64,000 nucleotides of DNA from JBOZRQ01 sp050789255 (GTDB lineage Bacteria > Bacillota > Sulfobacillia > Symbiobacteriales > Symbiobacteriaceae). The notes below the pieces were generated by a model. That model worked only from the letters and a program-made list of their open reading frames with translations, had not been told where the DNA came from and searched no databases. This document shows positions 51,705-60,500 of the stretch, piece by piece. Both the position numbers and the translations under genes were made by a program. Location: positions 68,628-132,627 of the forward strand of contig JBOZRQ010000009.1 in assembly GCA_050789255.1 (NCBI GenBank), read 5' to 3'. Position 1 is the stretch's first letter. Each line of letters starts with the position of its first letter.

Positions 51705-51967
51705 TGGCCGATGTGCACCTGCCCCGCTCCCTGGCGGACCTCTTCCCCGGGGCGCCCCGCCGGCTCACCCTGGAGGTGGCCTCGGTGGAGGAGATGATCC
51801 GGGAGCTGGAGCGCCGCTGGCCCGGCATGTGGGACCGCCTCTGCGAGGCCGGCCCCGCCATCCGGGAGCATATGAACATCTTCGTAGACGGCGACAAGTC
51901 GGCGCTGGCGACCCCGCTGACGCCCGGCTCCATCGTTCGCATAATCCCGGCCGTCTCTGGAGGGTAA
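51704..51967 (+). CDS. MoaD/ThiS-like sulfur-carrier protein
   Basis: 87 residues with a ubiquitin-like fold ending in Gly-Gly (IRIIPAVSGG-type C-terminus: IIPAVSGG), which is the site of thiocarboxylate formation. VEEMIRELERRWPGM is the conserved helix. It overlaps the propeller gene by 1 nt and no MoaE, ThiG or E1-like gene is adjacent, so the sulfur acceptor is unknown. Confidence 0.88.
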   Translation: MADVHLPRSLADLFPGAPRRLTLEVASVEEMIRELERRWPGMWDRLCEAGPAIREHMNIFVDGDKSALATPLTPGSIVRIIPAVSGG

Positions 51968-51970
51968 TCG

Positions 51971-53317
51971 GTGGAAGCAGAGCGGCTCTACGGACTGGCT
52001 CTGGCTCTCGTACCGGATGAAGATGCGGCGGGCGACCTGCTCATGGTCTCGCGCGACGAGGCGGATCTGCGCAAGCGGTCCGCCTCCTGGCGCGCCGCGC
52101 ACGGTCTTGGCCCGGCGCCCCACGACCCGGCGCCCGTGGAGCTGACGGCGGAGCAGGCCCAGCATGCGTACCACCTGGCCCGCCGACGTGCGCTTCGGCT
52201 CCGGCTCCAGCGGCTCGCCTGGACCGGTGGCGGTGTGGCGGCGGCTCTCCTGGTGTTGGTTTTTGCGCTGCGGCTCTACGCAGGGACGCCCCGCCCGGGC
52301 CACCATCCGGCAGAGGGGTGGGAGCAGTCCGAGGTCTTCACCGGGGCGCCGATCGCCCGGTCCGACCGGGTCGCGGGCCTGCAGCTGGAGATCTTCCGGC
52401 TCGATGCGACCCCGGACACCGTGACCGCTTACTGGGCGATCACCGCGTCGGACGCCGCCGCCCGATCCTTGACGGCGGCCGCCGAGGTGGATCCCGTGCT
52501 GATCATTGGGGCCAGCGAGCCGACCTACTCCAGCCATATCCAGCGGATCCCCGCCGGCCGTAACCGGCTGGTGGGCCGAAGCACCTTCCAGGTGATGGCG
52601 CCCAGCCTTGCCTCCGCCTCGCTGCAGGTGAGCCAGGTGGGCAGCCTGCCGGTGGGCTGGCGGGTGACGGCGCCGTTGGCGGTCTCTCCGGTGGACCCGA
52701 AGCAGGTGCGCACCCTCTCTGCGAACGATAAGGTCGCTGTGTTCGGCGAGTACCGGCTGCAGGTATTGGCTGTCTCGACCAGCGAGAACTACACCGCGGT
52801 GAAATACCGCCTGACCGGCTCATGGGGGAATGGGATTGCTCAGCGCATCGGGCTGAAGGTGGACGGCAAGTGGGTGCCGTGGCGCAACACCTGGAGCACG
52901 CCCGAGCCGACCGGTGCGACGGAGGAGGCAATCTTCGACGCCCTGCCGCCCGGGGCTGGGAGCGCTACGGTCGTAGTCTCGCCCTCCGGCTTCCGCACCG
53001 CCGAGATCCTGGTCAACCAGAGCGGCTCCATTCCGGACGGGGTGGCCAGGCTGGGCGACTGGCGGCGGGACGGCCCGACCCTGGAGGCGCCGCTGCAAGT
53101 CTCCGACCCGCACGCCATCCTGGATAACGCGGGCTACCTGCTGGACGCCCAGAACCGGCGCTTCGCCGTGATCATCATGACAGACCCCGACGGCAAGCTG
53201 ATCGTGCGGGGCTGGGAGTCGGTCAGCGGCTTCGAGCCGGTGGCGCTGGTGACCAGCGTGACCCGGTACGTGCCCGGCCCGGAGCTGATGATCGATTTTG
53301 GAGCTGGCGGTCCGTGA
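51971..53317 (+). CDS. Single-pass membrane protein with anti-sigma-like architecture
   Basis: 448 residues from GTG 51971 (GGAGGG upstream). The first ~40 residues (RLYGLALALVPDEDAAGDLL) resemble the start of an ECF sigma factor region 2. A membrane helix follows at ~85-103 (GGVAAALLVLVFALRL), and then ~340 extracytoplasmic residues rich in beta strands. The layout resembles DUF4179-type anti-sigma/sensor proteins, but no sigma factor gene is adjacent. Function is unassigned. Confidence 0.75.
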   Translation: MEAERLYGLALALVPDEDAAGDLLMVSRDEADLRKRSASWRAAHGLGPAPHDPAPVELTAEQAQHAYHLARRRALRLRLQRLAWTGGGVAAALLVLVFALRLYAGTPRPGHHPAEGWEQSEVFTGAPIARSDRVAGLQLEIFRLDATPDTVTAYWAITASDAAARSLTAAAEVDPVLIIGASEPTYSSHIQRIPAGRNRLVGRSTFQVMAPSLASASLQVSQVGSLPVGWRVTAPLAVSPVDPKQVRTLSANDKVAVFGEYRLQVLAVSTSENYTAVKYRLTGSWGNGIAQRIGLKVDGKWVPWRNTWSTPEPTGATEEAIFDALPPGAGSATVVVSPSGFRTAEILVNQSGSIPDGVARLGDWRRDGPTLEAPLQVSDPHAILDNAGYLLDAQNRRFAVIIMTDPDGKLIVRGWESVSGFEPVALVTSVTRYVPGPELMIDFGAGGP

Positions 53318-53381
53318 CCTGGACGCCTTAGTGGCCGGGATCGTGGCTCGATTACTCACGGTCGAACTGGGTTCATACGAA

Positions 53382-53407
53382 AGCGCCGAGGCAACGTCCT
53401 CGGCGCT
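53382..53407 (+). terminator. Terminator after the 448-residue membrane protein gene
   Basis: AGCGCCGAGG and CCTCGGCGCT form a perfect 10-bp stem with a 6-nt loop, followed by GAAACATTTT. Confidence 0.75.
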
Positions 53408-53420
53408 GAAACATTTTGTC

Positions 53421-53440
53421 GCCACGGATTTCACGGATTT
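53421..53440. repeat. CCACGGATT-type repeat, short copy
   Basis: GCCACGGATTTCACGGATTT belongs to the family seen at 11331-11499 and 63688-63740. Confidence 0.7.
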
Positions 53441-53500
53441 ACCCCTGACGACCCCTCCGTGCCGAAGATTCGTGAATCCGGTGACTTCGGGAGAACTCCG

Positions 53501-53570
53501 GAGGAGCCGGGAGGAGCCGGGAGGAGCCGGGAGGAGCCGGGAGGAGCCGGGAGCAGCTGGGAGGAGCCGG
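53501..53570. repeat. Seven tandem copies of a 10-bp unit
   Basis: GAGGAGCCGG is repeated seven times without gaps; only the sixth copy differs (GAGCAGCTGG). It lies in the 555-bp gene-free gap 53318-53872, whose plus strand is strongly purine-rich. Confidence 0.95.
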
Positions 53571-53740
53571 GTCAAACGGAGGCGAACCCGGCTCGCACAA
53601 TGAGGCGAACCGGTCCGGGGCCAAGCGGGACGGGCAGTTTCGAGATCGAGCGGGATGAAAAACTCCGGCTGCAAGCCGAGAGGGGTTGAATGGAACCGGA
53701 GAGTTCGGGTGAAAACCGGCTGCGTCCGGAGCAAACAGGG

Positions 53741-53840
53741 GCAGTCCGGTGAAAAAAGGAGCAGTCCGGTGAAGAGAGGAGCAGTCCGGTGAAAAGAGGA
53801 GCAGTCCGGTGAAAAAAGGAGCAGTCCGGTGGAAATCGGA
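53741..53840. repeat. Five tandem copies of a 20-bp unit
   Basis: GCAGTCCGGTGAAAARRGGA-type units start exactly at 53741, 53761, 53781, 53801 and 53821. The second half varies slightly, and degenerate copies precede them from ~53690. The array ends 33 bp past the stop of the YqxD-fusion gene, on its 3' side. Confidence 0.95.
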
Positions 53841-53872
53841 GGAGTTGGGAGAGGAAGGGTACAGTTGGGTAC

Positions 53873-54712
53873 CTACAGTTCGCTTCGGATCGAGTTGGCC
53901 CATTCCAGGACCCGTTGGGCAGCTCCGGCGGGGCGGTCTGGGACATAGACGTCCGCGATCGTCATGCGCCAGCACCGCAGCACCGGGCGCCGCTCCTGCT
54001 CCGGCCGGCGCACACGCACGCTGCCCGCAGTCGCTTCTCCAACCCGTCTTCGGATCTCGGCAATGGGAAGCTGATGATCCAGGTGCTCGATGTACAAGGC
54101 GCGCAGTCCATCGATCGCTTCCTGGGTGAACTGGGCCGGATGCTGGAGGTTGTAGGAGGCTACGGTCAGGAAGTGCTGGGCGAGGAGCTCGGGGTCGTAG
54201 GCCTCCCAGGCGATGACTGCACCAAGCTGCTCCCAGCAGTTCATGCCTGCCACCATGGGGGCGCCGCACTCCGGGCAGGATGTGGGCGCCGCCGCAAGCA
54301 AGGAGCGCAGAGACTTCTCCAGGGTTTCGTCGTCGGCGCCGGTGCGCCGCTTGGGTCCCGGCAGGCGGACCCCGCCGCGCCGCAACCGGGCGTTCAGCGC
54401 CCGCTGGGCCAGGCGGCCTTCCATCTCCTCCTCGCGGAAGATGTGGCCCCAGGGGCTCAAAGCGCGGGCGCCCTTAGCCAGGGCCAGCCCGGCCAGGCCC
54501 CAGTCCTGGGTGATCACCACGTCGCCCCGCTGGGTCCGGTTGATGATCGCCATGTCCGCCGCCTGGGACTCCGGCCCGACCATGATATGGTTCTCGCCGC
54601 GAATATCGTGGCGGAAGGAGGCGACGGTGATCAGCTCCACCCCGGCTGAAGCGCAAACCCGGCGGATTATGTCCAGCCCCGGGCACGCATCGGCGTCGAC
54701 CAGCACTTTCAC
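53873..54712 (-). CDS. YqxD/YaiI (UPF0178) PIN-like protein fused to a DUF5946-like domain
   Basis: 279 residues. Residues 1-150 are UPF0178: KVLVDADACPGLDIIRR, then NRTQRGDVVITQDWGLAGLAL, and LRRGGVRLPGPKRR, with the acidic PIN/NYN-like residues. Residues ~160-279 contain CPECGAPM, WEAYDPELLAQHFLTVASYNLQHP and RRVGEATAGSVRVRR and match what I recall of DUF5946. UPF0178 proteins normally stop at ~150 residues, so this is a fusion. GTG 54712 has GGGGG upstream. It lies 15 bp after the glycosyltransferase gene. Confidence 0.82.
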   Translation of the reverse strand: MKVLVDADACPGLDIIRRVCASAGVELITVASFRHDIRGENHIMVGPESQAADMAIINRTQRGDVVITQDWGLAGLALAKGARALSPWGHIFREEEMEGRLAQRALNARLRRGGVRLPGPKRRTGADDETLEKSLRSLLAAAPTSCPECGAPMVAGMNCWEQLGAVIAWEAYDPELLAQHFLTVASYNLQHPAQFTQEAIDGLRALYIEHLDHQLPIAEIRRRVGEATAGSVRVRRPEQERRPVLRCWRMTIADVYVPDRPAGAAQRVLEWANSIRSEL

Positions 54713-54727
54713 CGCACAACCGCCCCC

Positions 54728-56131
54728 CTACTTGCTTTTGGCGAAACCCTTGCGGGTCATTTCGCCCCACTGATGCCCGCCACGCAGGTAGCTGAAGACG
54801 CCCTTAAGGCGCCACCATAGGTTTAGTTGCCGGTAGCCCAGGTTCTCCAGCACGGCGATGCCCAGCAGCGCCAGCAGCTGCGGCAGGGTCCGGTAACGCT
54901 GGAAGCTCAGCTCCTCGGCCAGCACCGCCGCAACCGACAGCAGCACCCCGAAGAGCACCGACACCGCCATGAAGAGCCCGAAGGCGAACCAGTTGAGGAG
55001 CCCGAGCCATGCGGCCACCGGGATGAAGAGATACCCGGAGAGCTCCAGGACCGGGCCGACCACCTCGGCCAGCCAGAAGTAGGGCATGGCCAGCATCCCG
55101 GCGGCGCCGTACCGTGGGTTCAGCATCATGCGCTTGTGCCGGATCAGGGTGTCGAGCAGCCCGCGGTGCCACCGGTCCCGCTGGCGGGCCAGCACCTTCA
55201 CCGACTCGGGCACCTCGGTCCAGCAGATCGGGTCCGGCACGAAGGCGACCCGGTAGCGGCGCCCCCGCTCGCGCATGTGCCGGTGCAGCCGTACCACCAG
55301 CTCCATATCCTCGCCGACGCTGCCGGTCAGGTAGCCGCCCACCTGTGCCACCGCCTCGGTCTTGAAGAGCCCGAAGGCGCCCGAGATGATCAGCAGGCCC
55401 CCGACCGGGTTCCAGCCGAGCCGGCCCAAGTAAAAGGCCCGCAGGTACTCCACGATCTGAAACAGGGCGACGGGGCTGCGCGGCAGCCCCACCGACTGCA
55501 CCCGGCCCGCCCGGACCGTGCACCCGTTGACCACCCGGACGAAGCCGCCGCTGGCGACCATTTCCTCCGGGTGCTCCAGGAACGGCTGCACCACCCGCTC
55601 CAGCGCATCCTCAGCCAGGAGCGAGTCCGCATCCACCGCGCAGAAGAGCGGGGCGCGGGAGAGGGCAATGCCGGCGTTCAGGGCGTCGGCCTTGCCCCCA
55701 TTTGCCTTGTCCACGACGACCAGATTGGGGTAGGCAGGAGAGGCGTAGGTCCCCTTGATCGGCTGGTGCTGCAGAGTGCGCATGGGCACCCGCACCACCG
55801 GCTTCAGGTCGAAGGTCTCGATCAGCACCTCCATCGTCCGGTCCTTCGATCCGTCGTTGATAACGATGATCTCAAAGTTCGGGTAACGGAGCAGGCTCAT
55901 GCCCCGCACACACTCTGCGATCGACGCCGCCTCGTTGTAGGCCGGCATCAGTAGGGAGATCGGCGGCGTGAGCGTGGAGCTATAGAGTCGGAACTCCTGG
56001 ACATAGCGGGAGCGAATCAGAAAGCGCAGGATATCCCAGAACGCAATGACCGTCATGACCGTGTAGAAGCTGTCGACCAGGAGGAAGTAAACGAGGATCA
56101 TTCCGCTGTAAACCAGGACGGCTGGGCTCAT
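54728..56131 (-). CDS. Family 2 processive-type glycosyltransferase
   Basis: 467 residues from MSPAVLVYSGM. One N-terminal membrane helix, a GT-A domain (LLMPAYNEAASIAECV, NDGSKD, AVDADSL as DxD, GEDMELV and RQRDRWHRGL as Q/RxxRW), then three to four C-terminal helices. This is the PgaC/BcsA-like layout of enzymes that make and export beta-linked polysaccharide. There is no PilZ domain. The ATG overlaps the stop of the HEAT gene (ATGA). It belongs to the hybrid-kinase operon. Confidence 0.9.
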   Translation of the reverse strand: MSPAVLVYSGMILVYFLLVDSFYTVMTVIAFWDILRFLIRSRYVQEFRLYSSTLTPPISLLMPAYNEAASIAECVRGMSLLRYPNFEIIVINDGSKDRTMEVLIETFDLKPVVRVPMRTLQHQPIKGTYASPAYPNLVVVDKANGGKADALNAGIALSRAPLFCAVDADSLLAEDALERVVQPFLEHPEEMVASGGFVRVVNGCTVRAGRVQSVGLPRSPVALFQIVEYLRAFYLGRLGWNPVGGLLIISGAFGLFKTEAVAQVGGYLTGSVGEDMELVVRLHRHMRERGRRYRVAFVPDPICWTEVPESVKVLARQRDRWHRGLLDTLIRHKRMMLNPRYGAAGMLAMPYFWLAEVVGPVLELSGYLFIPVAAWLGLLNWFAFGLFMAVSVLFGVLLSVAAVLAEELSFQRYRTLPQLLALLGIAVLENLGYRQLNLWWRLKGVFSYLRGGHQWGEMTRKGFAKSK

Positions 56132-57216
56132 CGCCACCGAGCCCCTCCCCCCTGGAGTCCCGGCTGGAGGACCTCTTGCACGACCTGACCCAGCAGGGTC
56201 CCTTCCGTGTCGGGCGCCCGGTGCAGGGCCTGCTCGCCCAGCGGCCCCATGCGGTAGAGGGCTTTGGCGGCGGCCGCAACCAGCCAGGGTTCCGGTGCGG
56301 CCAACAAGGGCTCGACCCAGGGGATCGCAGCGGGATCGCCGATCTGCCCCAGAGCCTGCACCGCCTGGCTGCGCACGACCCAGGACGGGTCGCACAGGCA
56401 GCGGCTGAGGATCTCGAGGGCCAGGGGGCTCTCAAACCGACCCAACGCCCGGCAGCATGCGGCCCGCACATCGACGCTGTCCGAGTCGACCAGCAGGTGT
56501 TGGATCACGGGCTCGGCCTCGTGGGCTCGCATGTCGCCCAGAATTTCCACGGCGATGGCGATGCGCCGCGGCTGTCTCCCCGTCGATAGGTAGCCAATCA
56601 GGGCGCCGCTTGCCTGCGGGCCAGCCTCCATAATTACGTCGGCCAGGCGGAGGGCGCTAAAGGTATTCTCCTCGTCCAGGCTCAGGATCAGGTCCGAGAG
56701 CCACTCGCCCCTGCCGAGCTCGATCATCGCCCGGGCTGCGGCGATGCGAACCTCTGCGTTGGGATCCTTCAGCAGAGCCCGCAGCGTACGGGTCACCGCC
56801 GGCGCCCCCATCAGGCCGAGACGGCGGGCCGCATCGGCCCGGACCCACCAGAGGCGGGAGCCGGTGCGCTTTCGGTTGCGGTCCACGGCGCCGAGGGCCA
56901 CGAAGGCATCAGCCAGTACGCCGCGCACCTCGCCGGAGAACTTGGTCGCGATCTCCACCAGTAAGTCCTCCGCCAGCAGATGGTCCCGGCGGGGCAGCCC
57001 CCGGACAAACTGAACCGGGGAGAGTTCTCCGGCGGAGAGCAGCAGGGCTTGCTCCTGGTACTTGGACCGGCGCAGGGCACGCCGGCGCTCTGTCCACAAT
57101 CCGACCAGCCGGTGCCCGAGGGTATAGCACACGCTCGCCGCCAGCAAGGCTGTTAGCACCAGGACCGCCTGCAACGCCAAAGTCTGAACGGCGTCCAACT
57201 CACCGGGCATCGGCAC
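56128..57216 (-). CDS. Membrane-anchored HEAT-repeat protein
   Basis: 362 residues. An N-terminal membrane helix (LVLTALLAASVCYTLG, residues ~17-33) is followed by about eight HEAT/PBS-lyase-type repeats (RADAARRLGLMGAPAVTRTL, VRIAAARAMIELGRGEWL, VRSQAVQALGQIGDPAAI). It overlaps the response-regulator stop by one nucleotide (TAGTG) and the GT2 start by four, so it is probably the link between the regulator and the glycosyltransferase. The start may instead be ATG 57210. Confidence 0.88.
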   Translation of the reverse strand: MPMPGELDAVQTLALQAVLVLTALLAASVCYTLGHRLVGLWTERRRALRRSKYQEQALLLSAGELSPVQFVRGLPRRDHLLAEDLLVEIATKFSGEVRGVLADAFVALGAVDRNRKRTGSRLWWVRADAARRLGLMGAPAVTRTLRALLKDPNAEVRIAAARAMIELGRGEWLSDLILSLDEENTFSALRLADVIMEAGPQASGALIGYLSTGRQPRRIAIAVEILGDMRAHEAEPVIQHLLVDSDSVDVRAACCRALGRFESPLALEILSRCLCDPSWVVRSQAVQALGQIGDPAAIPWVEPLLAAPEPWLVAAAAKALYRMGPLGEQALHRAPDTEGTLLGQVVQEVLQPGLQGGGARWR

Positions 57217-57581
57217 TATCGGCTCAGGAAGCGCTGCACACGGGCAACCACCTCGGCCGGGCTGAAGGGCTTGACGATGTAGTCGGTGGCCCCTTCCTTG
57301 AACCCGGCGAGGATATCGCGCTCCTGTCCTTTGGCGGTGAGCATGATGACGGGGAGCCCGCTTGATTCCGGCTCGGACCGGATCGCCCGGAGCACCTGGT
57401 AGCCGTCCATGACCGGCATCATGACATCCAGCAGGACGAGATCCGGCTGGAGCTCCCGGACGGCGGCGAGGCCGGCCCCGCCATCTCCCCGCACATGGAC
57501 CTCAAAGCCATTGTTGGCTAGCTTAATCTGCACGATGCGGGCGATCTGGGGGTCATCTTCGACGACGAGGATTCGTGGCAT
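57216..57581 (-). CDS. Single-domain response regulator
   Basis: 121 residues. CheY-like receiver with VVEDDPQI, phospho-Asp in LLDVMMPVMDG, Thr in MLTAKG and Lys in YIVKPFS. No output domain. ATG 57581 is 8 nt from AGGAGG, whereas ATG 57587 is only 2 nt away and was rejected. It sits directly after the hybrid kinase, and the AGGAGG overlaps the kinase stop codon. Confidence 0.92.
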   Translation of the reverse strand: MPRILVVEDDPQIARIVQIKLANNGFEVHVRGDGGAGLAAVRELQPDLVLLDVMMPVMDGYQVLRAIRSEPESSGLPVIMLTAKGQERDILAGFKEGATDYIVKPFSPAEVVARVQRFLSR

Positions 57582-57593
57582 GGCCATTGCCTC

Positions 57594-60500
57594 CTAGGGC
57601 TGCTCATTTAAGTATTGCTGAATTTCCAGGGCGATGGCGTCCGGGCCGATCTCGCCGTTGATGGTGCGGGCGCCGAGCACCTGGATGCGGGGGTCCGAAG
57701 CGTGGCGTCCCCCGCTGAGCACGACCACCGGGAAGTGCTCGAAGCCCGGCGTCCGGCGCAGCGCCAGGATCTGCTCCTGCAGGGCCGTAGCCTCCCAGTC
57801 CTGGTCGATCAGCAGTAGGTCGGCGCCGCTGTCGTGAATCTGCGTGGCAAGGTCACGTCCGTGCTCGGCGGCCACGGTTTGGCAGCCGGTTTGCTCCAGC
57901 GCTGCACGCACCTCGGCAGAGGCGTCGCTGCCCGTGGCCACCAGGGCCGTTACGGCGCCGCGGTCGAGCAGGCGCTGCAGCGTGGTGCTGAGAATCCGGC
58001 TGTCGATCGGCTTGGTGACAAAGGCGTCGGCGCCCAGGCGGAAGCCCTTCTGGGTCTCTTCGAGAATGGACAGGAACATCACGGGAATGCGGGAGGTCTG
58101 CGGGTCTCGCTTCAGGTGGCTGATCACCTCCCAGCCGTCCATGCCGGGGAGCATCACATCCAGGGTGATCAGATCGGGCTTGATCGACCGGGCCATGGCC
58201 AGGCCTTCCGGTCCGGATCCGGCCACGACCGTCTTCAGCCCGAGCCGGCTGACATGCTGGGCGATCAGAAGCGCAATGTCCCTGTCATCTTCAATAATCA
58301 GAACCACCCGCCGACCGCCCTCGGGCACCGTCGCAGGCTCCTGCGGTGCAGGGGGGAGGGGCAGTGCGTCCCCCAGCGGGAGGAAGACCGTAAAGGTGCT
58401 CCCCTTGCCAGGCTCGCTGTGAACGTCGATATCACCGCGGTGGTGCTTGACGATCGCCCGAGTAATGGCCAGTCCCAGTCCGGCGCCGCCGATCTCCCGG
58501 GTGTACTCGTTGTCTACCCGGAAGAAGCGCGTGAAGAGGTGTTCCAGGCTCTCCTTGGACAGGCCGATGCCGGTGTCGATCACATCGACGACGAGGCGTC
58601 CCCCGCGGACCCCGGCCCGGACTGTCACCGAGCCGGTCTTGGTGTACTTGACCGCATTAGATACCAGGTTGGTGAAGACCTGGGTCAGCCGGTCGGCATC
58701 GCCCAGGAGCGGCGGCAGGGGACCGTCGATCTGCAGGTCCAGGCTGAGCCCCTTCTCCTGTGCGCTTACGGTAAAGGTTTTGGTCACATGCTGGAGGATC
58801 GGCGCCAGGTCCACCTGCTCGCTCCGGATCTCAATGCGGCCTGCCTCGATCTTCTCAACATCAAGCAGGTCGTTGATCAGGTTGGCCAGGCGTACCGTGC
58901 TGCGGGAGACCAGCTCCAGGAACTCCCGCTGCTCCCCGGTAATCGGGCCGGCGTCGCCGTCGAGAATCAGGTCGACGAAGCCGCGGATCGAGGTGAGCGG
59001 CGTGCGCAGCTCGTGGGACACGGTGGAGATAAACTCGGTCTTCATGCGGTCAACCTCGGTCTCCCGGGTCACATCACGCAGCACGAACAGCCGGCCAATG
59101 CGGCGGCCGTCGGCGGCGGTGACCGGGGCGGAGAAGCGCTGAATCACGCTCTCCCGGGGCGCCGCGAACTCGACCATGTCGGTGCCGATCATGTCGGGGT
59201 TCGCCTGCAGCTGCTCGGTCAGCCGCTTGATCGGGTCGACCGCCTTCAGCCGGGGCCGGGCCTGCCGGGTGAAGTCCTCGAAGGTCATGGACATGTTCGG
59301 CTCAACCCCGGTGATCTCCCAGAAGCGGTTGTTCACCAGGAGCGTCCGGCCCTCGTGGTCGATCAGCCAGAAGCCTTCGGAGGTGGTGCCTAGGACAGCC
59401 TGGAGCTGCTCATGGGTGACGCTCAGGGACTCGTAGGCAAGACGGTTGCTAAGGGCGGCGCCCGCCTGGGCCGCCATGATCGAGACCCAGCCCACCTCCT
59501 GGTCGCTCCACGGGGCGGGACCGGTGCGCCCGAGGGCCGCAACGGCCAGAACCCGGTCGGCCACCTGGATCGGCACGAAGAGCTCGTGCTCGACGGGGAG
59601 GCTGGTGTGGTAGATCGGCCGGAGGAGGGCGCCGTCGGGGTAGCGCACCAGCACGGGGCTTCCCGTGGCGGCAGCCTGCGCCACGAAGCCCCTGGCGCGG
59701 CTGGCCTGGAGCGCCTCTGGCGTAAGGCCGGCGTTCGCCGAGACGCGCAGGTCACCGTGATCCCCCAGCAGCATGATCGACCCGACTTGCGCGCCTGCAG
59801 CCGCCATCAGTTCGTTCAGGAGGGCGTGGGTCAGCTCCGATACGTCCGTGGCGGCCACCATGAGGCGCGCGAACTGGTTCAGCGACTCCAGCTGGGCCCG
59901 GTCACGGGCCAGTTGGTCCATCGTGGAGGCGAGCGTCTCTTGCTGGGCATGCAGCTCCTCGTTCTGAGCGTGCAGCTCTTCCTGCTGCGCCTGGAGCTCT
60001 TCCTGTTGCGCTGCGTTCTCCTCCAACTGGGCGTGGAGGGAGAGGCTCATCTCGTTGAAGCTATGTCCGAGCTGGCCGACCTCGTCCGGGCTATGCAGCT
60101 CGACCGTCCGCCCGGTGCTGCCCTTGGCCACGGCGTCGGCCGCCTCCATAAGAAGGCGGATCGGCCGTGTGACCGAAGCAGCCACACCAAAGGAGAGCAG
60201 GAGGCTGATCGCAGCGGCGCTGATGGCGAAAACCGCGGTCAGGATCCCCGTGCGGCGGGTGGCGCCGGCCACCTCTTCCCGCAGGCGGTTGGCCTCGTCG
60301 GTTTGGGTCTCCTGAATGTCGGTCAGCAGGGCCTTGATCTGGTCCACCTGAACCTTGCCCTGCCGGACCAGCTGGCTGGCGTTCTGTCCCCGCTCAGTCA
60401 GGTCGACGATGCTTTCCGTCACCTCATCCTGGTAGGTGTTGATCATCTCCTGAAGCTGAGTCACCCGGATCTGCTGCTGGGGCCGCCCGCTGAAGAGACG

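Noticed and set aside
53501..53840. CRISPR array
   Set aside because: The units are contiguous 10-bp and 20-bp repeats with no unique spacers, and no cas genes are near.
53439..54269. 276-codon minus-strand frame through the 20-bp and 10-bp arrays
   Set aside because: Its repetitive FTG/PDCS sequence is the translation of the tandem DNA repeats and it overlaps the YqxD-fusion gene in another frame.
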